A stretch of DNA of 64,000 nucleotides from Peptostreptococcus porci (lineage in GTDB: Bacteria; Bacillota; Clostridia; Peptostreptococcales; Peptostreptococcaceae), in assembly GCF_009695815.1 (NCBI RefSeq), contig NZ_VUNE01000002.1:298285-362284 (forward strand), written 5' to 3'. A model generated the notes under the pieces. It saw nothing but the letters and a program-made list of their open reading frames with translations, ran no database searches and had not been told where the DNA came from. Shown here in pieces: positions 10,671-19,803 of the stretch. Positions within the stretch are counted from its first letter, which is position 1. Every line of letters starts with the position of its first letter. A program made the position numbers and the translations under genes.

Positions 10671-10901
10671 TTAGTCAATTGGTTCAATTTCAACCAACGA
10701 AGAATCTTCTTTTCTCAGTGTCAATTCATAACCTCTTAACGAAATCTGCACAGGATCACCCAAGGGTGCAACTTTCCTTATAAATACCTCTGCATTCTTA
10801 GTTATTCCCATGTCCATAACTCTTCTTTTTAAAGGTCCTTCGCCATGAATTTTCTTTACCTTGTAAGTTTTTCCTACTTCGGATTCCCTTAACGTCAACA
10901 T
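10671..10901 (-). CDS. feoA: FeoA family protein
   Basis: 76-residue SH3-like FeoA, a cytoplasmic partner of FeoB needed for Fe2+ uptake. The fold pattern is visible: GKTYKVKKIHGEGPLKRRVMDMGI, then a beta-rich half ending PVQISLRGYELTLRKED. GGAGG precedes the ATG. It lies 115 nt upstream of feoB, and that gap holds a Fur-like box, so feoB may have some independent expression. Confidence 0.92.
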   Translation of the reverse strand: MLTLRESEVGKTYKVKKIHGEGPLKRRVMDMGITKNAEVFIRKVAPLGDPVQISLRGYELTLRKEDSSLVEIEPID

Positions 10902-11079
10902 TACCTAACCTCCATATTAAATAGTTTTTTAATTTCCATATATTAAACCAAATAATAATGCTCGAATAAATAACAATAAATACCACACAATTAGATATGT
11001 AGCATTATTAGTGATAACAATATAATGGATTAAAAAATTTTATTGTAGTTTGAATAAATCAAACTTACTTAATTTATAA

Positions 11080-11094
11080 TGATATTCTTTATCA
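11080..11094. promoter_or_regulatory. Fur-like box between the two feoA genes
   Basis: TGATATTCTTTATCA matches 12 of 14 fixed positions of the Fur consensus. A 17-bp dyad GTTTGA-N5-TCAAAC lies close by at 11048-11064. Confidence 0.5.
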
Positions 11095-11097
11095 TTT

Positions 11098-11131
11098 ACA
11101 AAATAAAAAATATCCAATATTACTATATTGG
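11098..11131 (-). terminator. Terminator or attenuator after first feoA
   Basis: Perfect stem CCAATAT/ATATTGG overlapping the stop codon of the gene at 11123, followed by a T-rich tract. It would reduce read-through into the second feoA. Confidence 0.65.
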
Positions 11132-11341
11132 AGAAACCATGATTCTTTGGGAAATATCCATTCCTATTCCTACTCTACTGTCCTTGATATTTACAATTAA
11201 GTTTCCAGAATTAGAAGAAACGACTGAAACCACAGCACCTTCAATAAATCCCATATTTGCTAACTGTTTTTTTTGTTCATCTTTTATTTTTATCTTGACA
11301 ATTTTCATTTGAACACCAGTCGGTGCAAGTGCTAAATTCAT
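11123..11341 (-). CDS. feoA: FeoA family protein (first of two)
   Basis: 72-residue FeoA paralogue at the head of the feo locus. The pattern QLANMGFIEGAVVSVVSSNSGNLIVNIKDSRVGIGMDISQRI is the FeoA/FeoB-C SH3-like core (two parts). Firmicute feo loci often have two FeoA proteins, both presumed to bind FeoB. GGAGGAAAG precedes the ATG. The promoter upstream overlaps a Fur-like box, so expression should rise when iron is low. Confidence 0.85.
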   Translation of the reverse strand: MNLALAPTGVQMKIVKIKIKDEQKKQLANMGFIEGAVVSVVSSNSGNLIVNIKDSRVGIGMDISQRIMVSPI

Positions 11342-11384
11342 CTCTTTCCTCCAATATATTTAACAAAATTATTATTACATTTTT

Positions 11385-11413
11385 AGTATAAGGCAAATTA
11401 TTATCATTGTCAA
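11385..11413 (-). promoter_or_regulatory. Promoter of feo locus with overlapping Fur-like box
   Basis: TTGACA, 17-nt spacer, TATACT. The box at 11398-11412 (TTATTATCATTGTCA on the plus strand, 11 of 14 matches) covers the -35 and spacer, as expected for iron-dependent repression. Confidence 0.7.
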
Positions 11414-11574
11414 TCTATTATTGAAATTATTTTCCGCTTGATTACAATTTTATATATCGAATATAAAAGCATGTCATTCCAACATTATCACAAATTATTA
11501 TCATGCTTACCTTAAAATTCTTTTTTTAAAATTTCTTTTTCTATTTTAATTTTATTTTTTTATGCATTGATAAA

Positions 11575-11676
11575 ATGCGACACAAAATAATATTTAATGT
11601 AAAAGAAAACAAAAAAGGTGTGGCTTTGATAACTAAAGGTGATGAATTTTACGAGATGAATTGCATAAAGAAATAA
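11575..11676 (+). CDS. Possible 33-aa small protein
   Basis: Short frame reading MRHKIIFNVKENKKGVAL onward, rich in Lys, in the gap between feo and gluD. No convincing ribosome site precedes the ATG and no promoter was identified. I do not recognise it; it may be a remnant or chance frame. The rest of the 11414-11749 gap is AT-rich without other features. Confidence 0.2.
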   Translation: MRHKIIFNVKENKKGVALITKGDEFYEMNCIKK

Positions 11677-11749
11677 TTATAAATATTTTTTTATAAAAAT
11701 ATATACTATTTAAATCAATTATTATTCAAAGTCCCTTGTTGTGCATTAT

Positions 11750-11777
11750 AAAAGGAGATTGAAATCAATCTCCTTTT
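11750..11777 (-). terminator. Terminator of gluD
   Basis: Perfect 13-bp stem AAAAGGAGATTGA/TCAATCTCCTTTT with 2-nt loop. T-rich on both sides, so probably bidirectional. Confidence 0.85.
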
Positions 11778-11863
11778 AAAGTAATTGTAAAAAAATAATA
11801 TATTATTGATAATTGAAACCAATATCTGTTTTATTTATTACTTTTTCAATATAGATTTAAATC

Positions 11864-13117
11864 TTAGTACCATCCTCTAAGCTTCATTGCTGTAGCAACT
11901 CTCTTTACAGAATGCATATAAGCAGCTTCTCTAACTGTTACATTGTATTCTTCTTTGATCTTCCAAAGTGCTTCGAAAGCTTTAACCATTGCTACATCTT
12001 CTTTTTCTTCAACTTCTTTTTCTGACCAGTAGTATCCGTATAAGTTCTGTACCCATTCGAAGTAAGAAACTGTAACACCACCAGCATTAGTTAAGATATC
12101 TGGAGTAAGAACGATTCCTCTTCTGTTAAGAACTTCGTCACCTTCTGGAGTTGTAGGACCATTAGCCGCTTCACAAACTAATTTAGCCTTTATTAATTCA
12201 GCAACTCTAGCGTCAATTGAGTTTTCAAGAGCAGCAGGAACAACGATATCAACATCGCATCCCCAGAATTCGTCCATTGAAATAGCTTTTGAACCAGGGA
12301 AATCTAATAGGTTACCCTTTTCAGCTCTGTAATCCATCATAGCCTGGAAATCTAATCCATCTTCTTTGTATATTGCATAAGAACCAGCTTCTTTACACCA
12401 TTCAGCTATAGCAACAACTGTTCCGCCTAACTTCTGAATATTCTTAACTGTGTAAGCACCAACGTTACCGAATCCCTGTACAGCAACCTTTGCCTGCTTC
12501 ATATCAATTCCTAATTTCTTTGCAGCTTCTCTAGCAGTAACAGCAACACCGTATCCAGTTGCTTCATTTCTACCTTCTGATCCACCAAAATCTAATGGCT
12601 TACCAGTAAGAGTACCTATTGCAGAAACACCTGTTAACTTGTTGTATTCATCAACCATCCATGACATTATCTGACCATTTGTATTTACGTCTGGAGCTGG
12701 AACATCAACTTTTTCACCTATTAATTTGTATATACCTTGGATATATCCTCTTGATAATCTTTCAAGTTCTCCAGTAGATAATTCAGATGGATCTACTATG
12801 ATACCACCCTTACCACCACCGTAAGGTATACCAGTTACTGAACACTTAAATGTCATCCAGATAGAAAGAGCTTTAACTTCTTCCAATGAAACGTTCTGAT
12901 GGAATCTTATACCACCCTTAGTTGGACCTACTGCATCATTATGCTGAGATCTGTATCCTTTGAATACCTTTATTGAACCATCGTCCATTTTAACTGGGAT
13001 ATTAACTTCAATAACTCTTCTAGGTTCTTTCAATAGTTCGTAAACCTGTGGTTCCATTCCTAACTTATCGCAAGCATTCTTAACTTGTGCCTGTGCCATT
13101 TCAAATACATTTGCCAT
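11864..13117 (-). CDS. gluD: NAD-specific glutamate dehydrogenase
   Basis: 417 residues, full length. Oxidatively deaminates glutamate to 2-oxoglutarate and ammonia, regenerating the amino-group acceptor for Stickland transaminations; in this family it is abundant and cytoplasmic. The dehydrogenase signature PYGGGKGGI is at about residue 99, the catalytic PAPDVNTN follows, and the Rossmann GFGNVGAYT is near 220. Good AAGGAGG site 7 nt before the ATG. A single-gene unit with its own promoter about 170 nt upstream and a strong terminator. Confidence 0.96.
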   Translation of the reverse strand: MANVFEMAQAQVKNACDKLGMEPQVYELLKEPRRVIEVNIPVKMDDGSIKVFKGYRSQHNDAVGPTKGGIRFHQNVSLEEVKALSIWMTFKCSVTGIPYGGGKGGIIVDPSELSTGELERLSRGYIQGIYKLIGEKVDVPAPDVNTNGQIMSWMVDEYNKLTGVSAIGTLTGKPLDFGGSEGRNEATGYGVAVTAREAAKKLGIDMKQAKVAVQGFGNVGAYTVKNIQKLGGTVVAIAEWCKEAGSYAIYKEDGLDFQAMMDYRAEKGNLLDFPGSKAISMDEFWGCDVDIVVPAALENSIDARVAELIKAKLVCEAANGPTTPEGDEVLNRRGIVLTPDILTNAGGVTVSYFEWVQNLYGYYWSEKEVEEKEDVAMVKAFEALWKIKEEYNVTVREAAYMHSVKRVATAMKLRGWY

Positions 13118-13293
13118 TTGTAAGCCTCCTTATGAATTAAGTTCTCTTAAATTTAATATTATTGTACTGATAGGAGAATTTTCCAACAAATCTTTTTAAA
13201 TCGCATTTCTCAACACACTAAAAATAGTGATAATTTGAATTAACACAACTTTAAAAAAGAAACATAGAAACATTTTCCTAACCACTACTTGTA

Positions 13294-13322
13294 ATTATAG
13301 CACATTTATTTCTATTAGTGTA
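13294..13322 (-). promoter_or_regulatory. Probable gluD promoter
   Basis: Extended -10 TGCTATAAT at 13294-13302, with a weak -35 (TACACT) at 17 nt spacing. Predicted leader about 170 nt. Confidence 0.5.
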
Positions 13323-13680
13323 CAATAATTTATTAATTAACAATCGTTTTTGCCATTATTTTTTTATTATATTTTGTATTTAATTTTCTTTAATAAAAAT
13401 ATTTTATCAAATTTGGTATTTTGTTAATTTGGGTAAATATTAATCATTTTTTTTAAAAAAATTTCTTAGAAAAAATAATGCCAAAATTTTCATAAAAATA
13501 CGAATGTTGTCAATAATACTTCAAAGTTTTTCTTATAAAGTATAACTCAATCATTTCTAAAAAAAGCTGGAAAAACTGAGTATTGAGAGAAATAGAAATG
13601 TAAAAAAGAATATGCTGAGAATTAAATAAATGAGCAATACAAAAAGGGAAAACTAGCTATTAAGTGAATAAAAAATACAA
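13323..13680. other. Non-coding AT-rich stretch
   Basis: Between the gluD promoter and the ferredoxin terminator. Very AT-rich, with no frame, dyad or RNA motif that I could support. A partial Rex-like half site (TTGTTAATTAATAA, about 13331-13344, minus) is too degenerate to call. Confidence 0.5.
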
Positions 13681-13714
13681 AAAAGAAAAAACCAACATAC
13701 ATGAGTATGTTGGT
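13681..13714 (-). terminator. Terminator of ferredoxin gene
   Basis: Perfect 10-bp stem ACCAACATAC/GTATGTTGGT, 4-nt loop, followed on the minus strand by a T-rich tail. Confidence 0.9.
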
Positions 13715-13732
13715 AATAATTAGTAAACTTAA

Positions 13733-13900
13733 TTATTCTGGCTGAGGAGCGTCTACTGGACATACACCTGCACAAGAACCACAGTCTATACAAGCTCCAC
13801 CATCTATTACATAGATGTCTCCTTCAGTTATGCATGATACTGGACATTCAGAAGCACATGCACCACAACTAATACAAGTATCTTTAATTACGTAAGCCAT
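13733..13900 (-). CDS. fdx: 2[4Fe-4S] ferredoxin
   Basis: 55-residue clostridial-type ferredoxin with two CxxCxxCxxxCP motifs (CISCGACASECP and CIDCGSCAGVCP). Low-potential electron carrier, the probable partner of the 2-oxoacid:ferredoxin oxidoreductase encoded near 57-59 kb. The start is the ATG at 13900 behind GGAGG; an upstream in-frame codon is disregarded. Monocistronic, with a near-consensus promoter and terminator. Confidence 0.95.
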   Translation of the reverse strand: MAYVIKDTCISCGACASECPVSCITEGDIYVIDGGACIDCGSCAGVCPVDAPQPE

Positions 13901-13942
13901 ATCTAATTCCTCCATTTTTCATAATATTTTATCGACAACACT

Positions 13943-13971
13943 ATTATAGCAAAGTATATAAATATTTGCAA
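13943..13971 (-). promoter_or_regulatory. Promoter of ferredoxin gene
   Basis: TTGCAA, 17-nt spacer, TATAAT with an extended TG element. Confidence 0.75.
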
Positions 13972-14118
13972 TTGATTTTTCAAAAATTTATCATTTTTTT
14001 TATTAGCTATCAAATACACTCTATATAGTGAATAAACATTTTAAAATATTATGAATATCAGAATTTTTATTTTCTATTGAGAATCGATATCTATTAACTC
14101 AAGGTCACTTACAATAAA

Positions 14119-14754
14119 TTAAATCTCAGTGCCTTCCTTCATCAAATAAGAAAGCGTAAACAGACTTTCTGTTAAATTAACACTTTCAACTATTACGTCA
14201 TTTGGAACCTCAAGATCTATAGGAGCGAAATTCCAGATTCCCTTTATTCCAAGCTTAACCAACTTGTCTGCCACTTCCTGAGCACCATTTTTTGGAATAC
14301 ACAAAATAGCTATATCAACTGCGTTATCAACGATGTATTTTTCCATTTCATCAGAATCCATTATTTCATAATCTCTTAATTTTAGACCTATCATCTTTGG
14401 ATTAGCATCGAAAACGGCCTTGATATCAAACCCTGCATTCTTGAAACCAGTATAATTTGTAAGAGCCTGCCCAAGATTTCCAGCTCCGACTAATATCGCA
14501 TTATAATTTCTGTCTAAACCGAGAATCTTCCCTATCTCTTTGTGTAGAGCTTCTACATTATATCCATATCCTTGTTGACCAAATCCACCAAAGTTATTCA
14601 AGTCTTGTCTTATCTGAGAAGCTGTAAAACCAATTATTTCACTTAGCTCTTTTGATGAAATTCTTTGAATATCCTTTGCCAACAAATCAGCCAAGTATCT
14701 ATAGTATTTTGGTAATCTCCTGATTACAGCCATAGAAATATTTTTATTTCCCAT
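14119..14754 (-). CDS. rex: Redox-sensing transcriptional repressor Rex
   Basis: 211 residues. Rex represses fermentation genes until NADH rises. An N-terminal winged helix (ISMAVIRRLPKYYRYL, then SSKELSEIIGFTASQIRQDLNNFG) precedes a Rossmann domain (VGAGNLGQAL near residue 90) that binds NAD(H). GGAGG ribosome site. Likely targets include the amino-acid fermentation genes in this window, though no full TTGTTAA-N4-TTAACAA operator was seen. The 290 nt upstream hold only AT-rich sequence with promoter-like TATAAT hexamers. Confidence 0.95.
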   Translation of the reverse strand: MGNKNISMAVIRRLPKYYRYLADLLAKDIQRISSKELSEIIGFTASQIRQDLNNFGGFGQQGYGYNVEALHKEIGKILGLDRNYNAILVGAGNLGQALTNYTGFKNAGFDIKAVFDANPKMIGLKLRDYEIMDSDEMEKYIVDNAVDIAILCIPKNGAQEVADKLVKLGIKGIWNFAPIDLEVPNDVIVESVNLTESLFTLSYLMKEGTEI

Positions 14755-15046
14755 ATTGTCCTCCTATATTTTAAGTATTTTTGGCATATTCGATATTTAT
14801 CACACATATGATACAAATCATAGGCTTTATAAACATCAAAAGTCCTCATATCATTTCATAATAAAAAATAGTCAAATCAAAACTACTTTTTCGTTAATTA
14901 AATATCTTTATAAAAACTAATATTATAACTACAGAATTATGCCATAGTTCGGTATTCAGCTTTATTAAAGATATTATACAACAGTTGATAAGTATTAGTA
15001 AAGAGTGTTTTCATAAAATTTACAAAAAATTTAACAAAATACTTTC

Positions 15047-16975
15047 CTACTCAATCATTCGTTCCCATTTGTCGTACAATTCATTTAGCTTTCGCTGGTA
15101 TTCATTTTTTTCTCGCCCAACTTCTGCAATTTTTTCAGGAAAAAGATATATTTCTTCATCACATAGCAAGTATTCCAATCCCGCTATCTGTTTTTCCAAG
15201 ATTGTTATTTCATTTTCAATATTTTTTAGATTCCTTTTCCTCTCATTTTCCTTTTGTTTATTTTCCTTTTCTTTTCTTCGTTCTTCCTTTATCTTTGTTT
15301 TCGTTTTTTCTCCAACAACATTATTATCGTCAGCGATTTTTTGCATCTCCTGCTGTTGCTTTTTCTTCTCAAGATAATAATCATAATTGCCCAAGTATTC
15401 AGTTATGCCGTCTTTGTTTAATACAAGGATTTTATCAGCAATTTTATTGATAAAGTATCTATCATGTGAAATTGTAAAAACAGTTCCATCATAATTTTCA
15501 ATCGCCTCTTCCAAAACCTCTTTAGAATCAATATCGAGATGGTTTGTCGGTTCATCTAGCAATAGTAGGTTAGAATTCGATAACATCAGCTTTAATATTG
15601 CTACTCTGGCACGCTCTCCACCACTCAATGTCTTTATTTCCTTGAATACATCTTCTCCGTAAAATAGGAATGCTCCTAGTAAATTTCTGACATCTGTCTG
15701 ATTCAATTTTGGATTTGAATCCCATATTTCATCAATGATTGTATTATTCAAATTCAATGTTTTTTGCTCCTGATGAAAATACGATATCTCTACATTTTGA
15801 CCAATATGTATCTCTCCAGTCAATTTTTTTTCATCGCCCATTATCATTTTAAACAAAGTTGATTTACCAACTCCGTTTGGACCTATAAGAGCTACTTTTT
15901 CACCCCTGTAAATATCAAATGATACATCTTTAAAAATATTCTTTTCATTATATGACTTTGATATGTCCTCAACTTGTAATACATCTCTTCCACTTTGATG
16001 TGACCGTTGAAATCTAAATTTAGCCCTCTTTTTATCGCCATCGGGTCTATCTAACCTGTCGATTTTGTCGAGCATTTTTTCTTTACTTCTGGCTCTCTTT
16101 AGATGTTTTTCTCTACCATATGCCTTCAGCCTTTCTATAGACTCTTCTTGCTTTTTGATTTCTCTTTGTTGATTTTCGTATCTTTTTTGCTCTAACTCTT
16201 TTTGAATTTTTGACTGTTTTTGATAGTCGGTATAATTCCCATTATATGTAGTCAACTTTCTATTACTGATTTCAAAAATTCTATTAACCGATTGATCCAA
16301 AAAATATCTGTCATGAGAAATTGTCATTACAGTTCCGTTATATGCTCTGAGAAACGCTTCTAGCCATTCTACAGATTCTGAATCAAGATGGTTTGTAGGT
16401 TCGTCCAGCATCAATAAAGATGGCTTACTCAAAAGTAATTTTCCAAGTAGTACCCTTGTCTTTTCTCCACCAGAAAGCACATTGACCTTTTTATCCATCT
16501 CATCATCTCTAAAGCCTAGCCCTCTCAGAGTTCCAATGACTTCACTTTTATATCCATACCCATTATTTTCTTCAAACTCCTCAAGCTTCTTTGAGTACAT
16601 ATTCATCATATTTTCTAGTTCTTCAGTATTTTCTGTAGTCGAGTGTTCTGATATTTCATGTTCAAGCTTTCTCAGATTTTCTTCCGCTTGCACCAAATTT
16701 GAAAATACACTTAATACTTCCTCATATACAGTGCGATCTGAATACAGATTGGTATTTTGCTCCAAATAACCAAGTCTACAGTTTTTTGCTGTATAAATGT
16801 CGCCACTATCATATCCATATATACCGGTAATTATCTTGAACAATGTAGTCTTACCAGTACCATTTACACCTACAATACCAATTTTGTCACCCTCATTTAC
16901 GGAAAATGATATGTCTTCCAATATCGATTCAACTCCAAAACTCTTGTTTATATTGTTACATGATAGTATTATCAA
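15047..16975 (-). CDS. ABC-F family ribosome-associated ATPase
   Basis: 642 residues with two ABC domains and no membrane segments. First domain: Walker A GVNGTGKTT (about 36), signature LSGGEKTR, Walker B LLMLDEPTNHLD. A charged linker follows, then the second domain with Walker A GPNGVGKST, signature LSGGERAR and LLLDEPTNHLD. A basic Lys/Glu-rich C-terminal coiled coil (about 555-642) resembles YdiF/Uup proteins. Members act at the ribosomal E site in translation rescue or resistance; this length and tail suggest a housekeeping type. The start is TTG at 16975, 6 nt after GGAGGTGA. It follows tsaD by 20 nt, so it may be co-transcribed. Confidence 0.92.
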   Translation of the reverse strand: MIILSCNNINKSFGVESILEDISFSVNEGDKIGIVGVNGTGKTTLFKIITGIYGYDSGDIYTAKNCRLGYLEQNTNLYSDRTVYEEVLSVFSNLVQAEENLRKLEHEISEHSTTENTEELENMMNMYSKKLEEFEENNGYGYKSEVIGTLRGLGFRDDEMDKKVNVLSGGEKTRVLLGKLLLSKPSLLMLDEPTNHLDSESVEWLEAFLRAYNGTVMTISHDRYFLDQSVNRIFEISNRKLTTYNGNYTDYQKQSKIQKELEQKRYENQQREIKKQEESIERLKAYGREKHLKRARSKEKMLDKIDRLDRPDGDKKRAKFRFQRSHQSGRDVLQVEDISKSYNEKNIFKDVSFDIYRGEKVALIGPNGVGKSTLFKMIMGDEKKLTGEIHIGQNVEISYFHQEQKTLNLNNTIIDEIWDSNPKLNQTDVRNLLGAFLFYGEDVFKEIKTLSGGERARVAILKLMLSNSNLLLLDEPTNHLDIDSKEVLEEAIENYDGTVFTISHDRYFINKIADKILVLNKDGITEYLGNYDYYLEKKKQQQEMQKIADDNNVVGEKTKTKIKEERRKEKENKQKENERKRNLKNIENEITILEKQIAGLEYLLCDEEIYLFPEKIAEVGREKNEYQRKLNELYDKWERMIE

Positions 16976-16995
16976 GGCATATCACCTCCATTCCA

Positions 16996-18015
16996 TTAGC
17001 CTTTATCTATCTTTAAATTAGGAACAGCATTTAACTCCATTCCATCTCTTCTTCCATTAATATATCTATAGTACCCTGCGCAACCAATCATAGCCGCATT
17101 GTCGGTACATAGAACAAGCGGTGGATAGCACAGCTTTAATCCATTCTCATCACAAGTTTGCTTCATTTTCTCTCTCAATGCTGAATTTGCCGCCACACCA
17201 CCAGAAAGTGTCACAATATTGTAGTTTTTATCTTTGCATGCCTTTATTGTTTTATTGACCAGTACATCAACTACTGCAGCTTGAAAAGAAGCACATATAT
17301 CCTCTGGTACTATTTCAATCCCCTTCATTTTACACGAATTTAGATGATTTAGAACTGATGATTTCAATCCACTAAAACTAAAATCATATCCATCCTCATT
17401 GATGCAAGCTCTTGGAAACTCAACTGAATGTGGGTTACCATTCTTCGCCAATCTATCTACTATCGGACCTCCTGGATACCCCAAATTCATAGCTCTTGCA
17501 ATTTTATCAAACGCCTCACCCGAAGCATCATCTTTAGTCTTACCCAAAATTTCATATACACCATAATCCTTCACTTCTACCAAATGAGTATGTCCACCAG
17601 AAACTATCAGTGTAATAAAAGGAGGTTTTAAATCATTATCGACAATATAATTTGCACTTAAATGTCCCTCTATATGATTCACTCCCACAAATGGAATTCC
17701 AAGCGAAAATGCCAACGCCTTTGCATATGACAATCCTACAAGCAATGCCCCAACAAGTCCAGGTCCATATGTTACCGCAATATGTGTAATATCTCCAAAT
17801 CCAAGATTCGCCTCTTCTAATGCTTGCTGTACAACAACATCAATATTTTCAATATGCTTTCTGGAAGCCACTTCTGGGACAACTCCACCAAATTTTTTAT
17901 GAGTTTCAATCTGAGTTGATATGATATTTGTCAAAACTTCTCTTCCATTTTTCAAAATGGCACACGCAGTTTCGTCACAACTGCTTTCTATTGCCAATGT
18001 TATCACATCTTTCAT
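16996..18015 (-). CDS. tsaD: tRNA t6A37 threonylcarbamoyltransferase TsaD
   Basis: Catalyses transfer of the threonylcarbamoyl group from TC-AMP to A37 of ANN-decoding tRNAs, working with TsaB and TsaE. 339 residues. ASKHA features: [11 protein letters not shown] at the N-terminus, metal-binding HIEGHLSA (HxxxH) at about 108-115, SGGHTHL, and a C-terminal [12 protein letters not shown]. The start is the ATG at 18015 behind GGGAGGTG, not the longer frame. Gene order tsaE-tsaB-rimI-tsaD is the usual Firmicute arrangement. Confidence 0.96.
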   Translation of the reverse strand: MKDVITLAIESSCDETACAILKNGREVLTNIISTQIETHKKFGGVVPEVASRKHIENIDVVVQQALEEANLGFGDITHIAVTYGPGLVGALLVGLSYAKALAFSLGIPFVGVNHIEGHLSANYIVDNDLKPPFITLIVSGGHTHLVEVKDYGVYEILGKTKDDASGEAFDKIARAMNLGYPGGPIVDRLAKNGNPHSVEFPRACINEDGYDFSFSGLKSSVLNHLNSCKMKGIEIVPEDICASFQAAVVDVLVNKTIKACKDKNYNIVTLSGGVAANSALREKMKQTCDENGLKLCYPPLVLCTDNAAMIGCAGYYRYINGRRDGMELNAVPNLKIDKG

Positions 18016-18017
18016 TT

Positions 18018-18467
18018 TTAAAACACCTCCCTTAGCTGCTTCCACATTATCAACGCATCTTCTTTATTATCGTTATAATACTCTTTTCTTATTCCACCCA
18101 AAACAAATCCATATTTTTTGTATAAATTTTGAGCGACAATATTGCTTGCTCTAACCTCCAGTGTCATTGAGCATATTTTTTCATTCATACATTTTTCAAC
18201 AAAGCTTCTAAGAAGCCCGTCTCCTATTCCCAGCCCCCTGTAATCCTTGTGAACAGCTACTTTTGTAATATGAGCTTCATCAATAATGAACCAAGCTCCC
18301 ATGTAGCCTATTATATTGCCATTTTCATCCTCTGCAATTATATATCTTGAAAGTTTATTGTTCAATTCTTCTCTCAACGACGAGAGTGTCCATGGCTCTG
18401 AAAATGCAGATAGTTCAACCTTATATACCTCGTCAATATCGCCTGATTTAATATCTCTATACATCAT
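18018..18467 (-). CDS. rimI: Ribosomal protein S18 alanine N-acetyltransferase RimI
   Basis: GNAT fold, 149 residues; acetylates the N-terminal alanine of ribosomal protein S18 in the named family. The acetyl-CoA loop appears as [15 protein letters not shown] (about 85-100), and the C-terminal part reads [31 protein letters not shown] at 18467/18464 overlaps the last codons of tsaB in another frame, so translation is coupled. It ends 2 nt before the tsaD start codon. Confidence 0.92.
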   Translation of the reverse strand: MMYRDIKSGDIDEVYKVELSAFSEPWTLSSLREELNNKLSRYIIAEDENGNIIGYMGAWFIIDEAHITKVAVHKDYRGLGIGDGLLRSFVEKCMNEKICSMTLEVRASNIVAQNLYKKYGFVLGGIRKEYYNDNKEDALIMWKQLREVF

Positions 18468-19176
18468 TTTCTTTAGCCTTCCTCTGTCTTTCATCATACT
18501 GCATTTCTGCCTGAGATTTCCTCAAATATTTTGGCAAAATCGTATAGCAGTCAAATACATCCAATCCTTTATCATACTTTATTTTAGCTATTGAGCAAAG
18601 AGCTGAGGCTTTTGAAACATTCTTATCTGGAGATGCAAACTCCACATTATCAAAATCGAGTTTTTCCCTATATTTATCTAATGCTTCACCAACGATAATA
18701 TAGTTTTCAGATGAGTATTCGAGTCTATTGGCAAGCTGTTCCAAGCCAATCACATCTACATCCTCTACTACAGAGTAACTGTTATCTTCAACAGACCTGT
18801 AAATGCCACAATAAACATTTCCGGCTTGTGCATCCAAAATTGATATTATCTTTTTTGATGAATCCATTACATTAAATGCAATATTTTCCATAGAATTAAT
18901 TGCTACAATAGGAAGATTTTTTGCATGAGAAATCGCCTTTACTGTTGCAACTGCAATTCTTATCCCCGTAAAAGACCCAGGTCCAACACAAACAGCCAAA
19001 AGGTCTATATCATCAATACTTATATCCGCCAAACTCATAAGTGATTCAAGCATAGGCATTAGCTTCTGTGAATGAGTTCTCTTGTCATTTATCAATATTT
19101 CGCCGACCAAAACGCCATCCATCATCAAAGCCACACTCGCCGACCTTGTCGATGTGTCAAAACTCAATATATTCAT
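18457..19176 (-). CDS. tsaB: tRNA t6A biosynthesis protein TsaB
   Basis: 239 residues, ASKHA fold, inactive paralogue and dimer partner of TsaD. The N-terminal LSFDTSTRSASVAL and AVCVGPGSFTGIRIAVATVKAI motifs are diagnostic. ATG at 19176 overlaps the tsaE stop by one base (TGATG); an in-frame TTG one codon earlier is not needed. Confidence 0.94.
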   Translation of the reverse strand: MNILSFDTSTRSASVALMMDGVLVGEILINDKRTHSQKLMPMLESLMSLADISIDDIDLLAVCVGPGSFTGIRIAVATVKAISHAKNLPIVAINSMENIAFNVMDSSKKIISILDAQAGNVYCGIYRSVEDNSYSVVEDVDVIGLEQLANRLEYSSENYIIVGEALDKYREKLDFDNVEFASPDKNVSKASALCSIAKIKYDKGLDVFDCYTILPKYLRKSQAEMQYDERQRKAKENDV

Positions 19177-19631
19177 CAAATATTCATCTCCTCAACTATT
19201 TTTTTATATTTATCTCCGTAAGATATTATCTCCATTTCTCTACCCATTCCACTATAGTTTAAATTTATCTCCAATCTTTCTTTCGGAAGTATATCTCGAA
19301 TAATGCTTGACCATTCAATAATACAAATCCCATCAGAATTTATATATTCATCAAAGCCGATATCGTACATTTCATCAGCTTCTACAATTCTATAAACATC
19401 GAAATGATATAAAGGTATGCTGCCCTCTGTATATTCATTCACTATAGTAAACGTTGGACTCGTTATATCTTCATCTATTCTAAGAGCTTTTGCAATACTC
19501 TTTGTAAGCGTAGTTTTACCCGCACCCAAATCACCATTTAGGCACAAAATAGCACCATTAAACAATTTTTCTCCAATTATCTCACCAATTTTTTTCGTAC
19601 TTTCTTCATTTTCAAGAAAAATTTTTTTCAT
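19176..19631 (-). CDS. tsaE: tRNA t6A biosynthesis ATPase TsaE
   Basis: 151 residues. Walker A LNGDLGAGKTTLTKSIA at about 35-45 and the family segment TSPTFTIVNEY, with HFDVYRI after it. Its ATPase resets the TsaBD complex. The ATG at 19631 follows GAGGTG; a GTG further out lacks spacing. First gene of the tsaEB-rimI-tsaD operon. Upstream a TATAAT is present but the -35 is weak. Confidence 0.94.
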   Translation of the reverse strand: MKKIFLENEESTKKIGEIIGEKLFNGAILCLNGDLGAGKTTLTKSIAKALRIDEDITSPTFTIVNEYTEGSIPLYHFDVYRIVEADEMYDIGFDEYINSDGICIIEWSSIIRDILPKERLEINLNYSGMGREMEIISYGDKYKKIVEEMNI

Positions 19632-19747
19632 ACTACACCTCACCGCAAAACTAGTTTAAAAAATAACCACGAATTATATTATATCACTATTTCAGAACAA
19701 TATACATATTCATGAGTCAAAAATTGAAAAAATACTCTTATTCGCAT

Positions 19748-19790
19748 AAAAAAACTCGCAACACCCATTTTGAACAATGGAATGTGCGAG
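19748..19790 (-). terminator. Terminator of ptb
   Basis: Stem CTCGCA/TGCGAG extended by an inner CCATT/AATGG pairing, followed on the minus strand by seven T. Confidence 0.88.
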
Positions 19791-19803
19791 CATTATTTAG
19801 AAA

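Noticed and set aside
14119..14830. Rex operator and 21-codon frame near rex
   Set aside because: Only half matches to TTGTTAA-N4-TTAACAA were seen, and the small frame has no family or context support.
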